The notes under the pieces were generated by a model. It was not told the origin of the DNA. It searched no databases and worked only from the letters and a program-made list of their open reading frames with translations. 64,000 nt of DNA from Natronocalculus amylovorans (GTDB taxonomy: Archaea; Halobacteriota; Halobacteria; Halobacteriales; Haloferacaceae). Position numbers and translations under genes: made by a program. The number at the start of each line of letters is the position of its first letter. Position 1 is the stretch's first letter. The DNA is taken from NCBI RefSeq assembly GCF_023638035.1, contig NZ_JAKRVX010000008.1:1-64000 (forward strand), in the 5' to 3' direction. Below, one piece after another: positions 61,308-64,000 of this stretch.

Positions 61308-63191
61308 ATGAAAGATACTGGGTCGTGGGGTAGGAGGGGCAGACACACGTTATTTGAATTCATTACCAAAACACCCGATGGGACACGAGTGACAGATGGC
61401 TCTTTTGAGAAGCGTCATCGTATCGTACTATTTTCGATCGCTATTCAACTGCCAATTTTGTTCGCCATTAGCCGGTTTACTGGACTTGGGGCACTAACCG
61501 GCGTTGAATTTCCATCCATTCCGTTCTCACACTCCTTTGCTGGTGTTGGAGGTATCGCCGCTATTGCGACACTCGCCGCGGTTCCTTCGCTTTCTCGACG
61601 CACACGCTCGTTGCTTGCCTCATTTGGTTTTATGACTTGTGCTGCGGTGTTAGCATACTTTTGGGGCGGATTCATTGAAGCCCACTTTCTGTATTTTGTT
61701 GGTGTCGGGATCGTTGCTCTGTATGAAGATTGGGTTCCGTTTGCGGTCTCGATCCTCTATGTCGTTTTTCAACACAGCATCTTTGGTGTTGTCGGCGGCA
61801 TTCACGTGTACAATCACCCCGCTGCGATGCAGCACCCGGTTGCGTGGGGAGTTATTCACGGTATCTTCGTTGCTGGACTCGCAATCGCCATCTTACTCCA
61901 TTGGCAATCGCTCGAATCGACGCATTTAGATCTCGATGAGAGGGTTGCAGACATAGAAGCGCTTGAACAGAAACAAAAAGAGGTCGATGCCGCACGACAA
62001 GAAGCCGAAACACAACGAGCAAATGCTGCCCAACTGAACCAATCGCTCAGAGAAGAGGCAGCAATCATGGGTACCGCATTAACTGCAGTTGCGGATCGTG
62101 ATCTAAGCAAAAACCCACCGACTGATAGTAATATCACTGCGATGCAGGAGGTTAGCAGTGCATATTTCCGAATGACTCGCGACCTCTCCGCTGTTGTAAC
62201 TGATCTCCGATCGTTTGCTCAGAATGTCGAACAGACAACAGAAACAACGTACTCACGTGCGGATGCGCTTCAACACACGCAACACGAACACGCAGAAGAT
62301 GTCCGATCGCTTTCTAATCAGCTTCGAACGCAAGCTGAGAAACTCGAAACAGCAAGTGATGAGATGAACAACCTCTCAGCCGTGATTGAGGAGATCGCTT
62401 CAAGTACCGAAGAAGTCTCTGTCGAGTCCACACGCGTTGCAGAGAACTCACAGGAAGCCAACAAACAGATTCAGACTGCAGTTACCGTTATGGATGACGT
62501 TGAACGCCGTGTTTCGACCGTAACTGAACTCATTGAAACAATGAGCGATCGGATGGACTCGGTTGAGAGCGCAACATCACTCATTGATGAGATTGCAGAC
62601 CGTACGAATATCCTCGCTCTTAATGCATCTATTGAGGCTGCACGCGCAGGTGGTAATGGGAACAACGCAGGAGATGGATTTACCGTTGTTGCTGACGAGG
62701 TCAAAAATCTTGCAACTCAAACGCAACAGCACTCCGCAACAATCCAATCAGATATTGAGACCACTCTCTCGGATGTGTCTACCGTTCAGACGAATATCCA
62801 AACGCTGAGCAGCTCTATCACTGATAGTCGAAATACGGTCGTTGACACCGGTTCAATCTTTGAGGATGTTAACCGATCGATGTCAAACCTTGAAGCATCA
62901 ACAAATGAAGTCTCGCGCGCAATTGACGAAGGTGCTGCAACGACTGAGGAAGTAACACAAGCCATTATGTCGGTTGCGGAGGGTGCCCGAACACTTGCAA
63001 CAACTGGCGATCGCGTTGCTAATTCTTCCGAAGAGACTGCGATCGAAATTGGTAATATAAAGTCTGATCTGTCTGCCCTAGGTGAACAGACGACGACACT
63101 CCGGAAAGAACTGGATCAGTTTATTATTCGAGATTTAGCGGAGCTCAATCAGGTAAGCGATGACTCTAGTGCAACGATATCTCCCAAATAA
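61308..63191 (+). CDS. Methyl-accepting-type transducer with six membrane helices
   Basis: 627 residues from ATG at 61308. About six hydrophobic segments lie between residues ~40 and ~205. Within them is a histidine-rich set: HFLYFVGVGIVALYEDW, FQHSIFG, HVYNHPAAMQHPVAWGVIHG. The rest is a coiled coil with the chemoreceptor tip (IDEIADRTNILALNASIEAARAGG, then GFTVVADEVKNLA). A second-half coiled coil returns. There is no clear HAMP domain. It would signal to CheA/CheW, or to an unknown partner if the organism lacks them. No che gene is in the window. Confidence 0.88.
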   Translation: MKDTGSWGRRGRHTLFEFITKTPDGTRVTDGSFEKRHRIVLFSIAIQLPILFAISRFTGLGALTGVEFPSIPFSHSFAGVGGIAAIATLAAVPSLSRRTRSLLASFGFMTCAAVLAYFWGGFIEAHFLYFVGVGIVALYEDWVPFAVSILYVVFQHSIFGVVGGIHVYNHPAAMQHPVAWGVIHGIFVAGLAIAILLHWQSLESTHLDLDERVADIEALEQKQKEVDAARQEAETQRANAAQLNQSLREEAAIMGTALTAVADRDLSKNPPTDSNITAMQEVSSAYFRMTRDLSAVVTDLRSFAQNVEQTTETTYSRADALQHTQHEHAEDVRSLSNQLRTQAEKLETASDEMNNLSAVIEEIASSTEEVSVESTRVAENSQEANKQIQTAVTVMDDVERRVSTVTELIETMSDRMDSVESATSLIDEIADRTNILALNASIEAARAGGNGNNAGDGFTVVADEVKNLATQTQQHSATIQSDIETTLSDVSTVQTNIQTLSSSITDSRNTVVDTGSIFEDVNRSMSNLEASTNEVSRAIDEGAATTEEVTQAIMSVAEGARTLATTGDRVANSSEETAIEIGNIKSDLSALGEQTTTLRKELDQFIIRDLAELNQVSDDSSATISPK

Positions 63192-63266
63192 CAGAGTTTA
63201 AGAGATATTCACGGTATTTATTTGAAAAAAACGTACATACTACGGTGGTACTCAGTAGGTACTGCG

Positions 63267-63731
63267 ATGATTCATAGACGTACTATACTATCTTCATATC
63301 CCTTCGCTGAGCTCGTTATCACCACGTTGGGTAGTATTCTCTTTCTTACTGCAATCTTCACCTCGCTTATTTATTCTGATCCTCTCATTCACTGGCTCTC
63401 ACAACTATTCGTTAGCATTGGTATCCCAACAATACTCATCATAATTGGGTTCAAGATTGAACACCTAGAGTTTACAGCCTCTGAGCAGATTGAAGTGCTC
63501 AAGTGGACCGTTAGTGGGGTGTGTGTCTCAGGTTTGTTATCCTCTTTTATTATTATTCACCAAACTGTTGAGGGGACTATTCTCTCAGAGCCAGGGTATA
63601 TTGTACTCGTCTGTGGATCTGTTGGAGCTGTTGCAGGTACTACCGCCGGAGTTACAGAGAATCAAGGAGAAAGCCCACGACTTGAGTCGTGGATGAATCC
63701 GACAACACACGACGCGAACCGTGAGCGATAG
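63267..63731 (+). pseudogene. Membrane sensor-like gene truncated by TnpB element
   Basis: 154 residues from ATG at 63267; a TTG 15 codons upstream opens a longer frame. Four hydrophobic segments lie in the first ~125 residues (ELVITTLGSILFLTAIFTSLIY, FVSIGIPTILIIIGF, TVSGVCVSGLLSSFIIIH, YIVLVCGSVGAVAGTTAG). After about residue 132 the frame enters the left end of a TnpB element (TCAAGGAGA at 63662-63670), so the last ~23 codons are transposon DNA. The helix GSVGAVAGTTAGVTEN resembles the end of membrane regions in haloarchaeal histidine kinases, where a kinase would follow. What was lost cannot be seen. Confidence 0.6.
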
Positions 63732-64000
63732 CCAGTTCGAGTCTCCCACGTTGATCCATACCTTTACAGACCAACATTTCGTACTACTGATTGATGAAGC
63801 GAGCCAACCAGTTCGATGTTCACCCGCGCTCTACGAACGGGCGTGAGGTGTTCGTTCGTTGGTTGGATGCTTCTGCGAGTCTCTGGAACGAGACAAACTA
63901 CGCTCGCCGCCAAGCCTTCCTCGAAGACAACGAAACCGTCTGGGATGCTGATACCGGCAGTCTTGAAGGCAAATACAAAGCCGTCCTCAGCAGTTCGGTT
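63662..64000 (+). mobile_element. TnpB-type transposon, left part (runs off window)
   Basis: TCAAGGAGA at 63662-63670, hairpin CCACGAC-TTGA-GTCGTGG at 63675-63692, then tnpB from 63794. The left end matches the other two elements in layout. The right end lies outside the window. Confidence 0.8.
63794..64000 (+). CDS. tnpB: TnpB N-terminal fragment (continues past window edge)
   Basis: 69 codons, open to the window edge. MKRANQFDVHPRS, then WLDASASLWNETNYARRQAFLED, closely related to the N-terminus of the TnpB at 58002. The catalytic residues are beyond the edge, so activity cannot be judged. Confidence 0.85.
   Translation, partial: MKRANQFDVHPRSTNGREVFVRWLDASASLWNETNYARRQAFLEDNETVWDADTGSLEGKYKAVLSSSV

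Overview
The window reads as chromosomal DNA of a haloarchaeon (class Halobacteria). Evidence: a TBP, an Orc1/Cdc6 with an adjacent repeat-rich origin, Tat lipoproteins, TrmB/PadR/HalOD1/DUF7344/DUF7504-type proteins, acidic protein composition, and haloarchaeal TnpB transposons. The base composition looks unusually AT-rich for this class, intergenic gaps are wide, and the hexamer CGATCG is very frequent. Low GC plus wide gaps suggests Haloquadratum or a close relative; this is inference, since I could not compute or search anything.

Layout. 1-9.3 kb: end of a superoxide dismutase gene, an ArsR-like regulator, an ABC-2 exporter with a TetR gene cut by a TnpB transposon (3.56-4.91 kb), small membrane and hypothetical genes (GIDE-like, DUF4013, DUF5788), an AbrB/TRAM-like protein and an MFS transporter. 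9.4-12.9 kb: Tat lipoprotein, second MFS carrier, VOC-fold protein. 13.3-24.5 kb: a catabolic island with an LhgO-like oxidase, Fe-dependent alcohol dehydrogenase, two SDRs, a TctCBA tripartite carboxylate transporter, two M29/NicX-like proteins, a USP and an IclR regulator. 25.2-28.3 kb: DoxX, then orc1/cdc6 and a gene-free origin with at least eight ORB-like repeats in both orientations.

28.3-32.7 kb: pxpA, a biotin carboxylase, pxpB, pxpC and a biotin carrier protein. Together these resemble a split urea-carboxylase-type machine with no acyl-CoA carboxyltransferase. 32.7-39.8 kb: RND/MMPL exporter with a COG1361 surface protein, a TrmB regulator, a membrane protein and CbiA. 39.9-46.4 kb: three overlapping genes that together look like an AddAB/RecBCD-type helicase-nuclease. 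46.4-52 kb: AIR-synthase-like protein, PadR regulator, glmM, a HalOD1 protein, a TnpB relic and glmS (UDP-GlcNAc precursor supply). 52-57.7 kb: DUF7344-type regulator, Cys-rich mini-protein, BKACE enzyme, ParB-like protein, DegT-like aminotransferase and an NDP-sugar epimerase. 57.7-64 kb: a TnpB transposon with a 45-aa divergent gene, a DUF7504-like protein, TBP, a 6-TM chemotaxis-type transducer, and a membrane gene cut by a third TnpB transposon that runs off the window.

The most interesting items are the three-gene helicase-nuclease with one degenerate and one intact nuclease domain, the biotin-coupled Pxp cluster, the ORB array with a solitary outlier about 19 kb away, a TnpB whose RuvC-II glutamate is replaced by glycine with a candidate substitute 47 residues on, and the CGATCG over-representation, which disappears inside the transposons.
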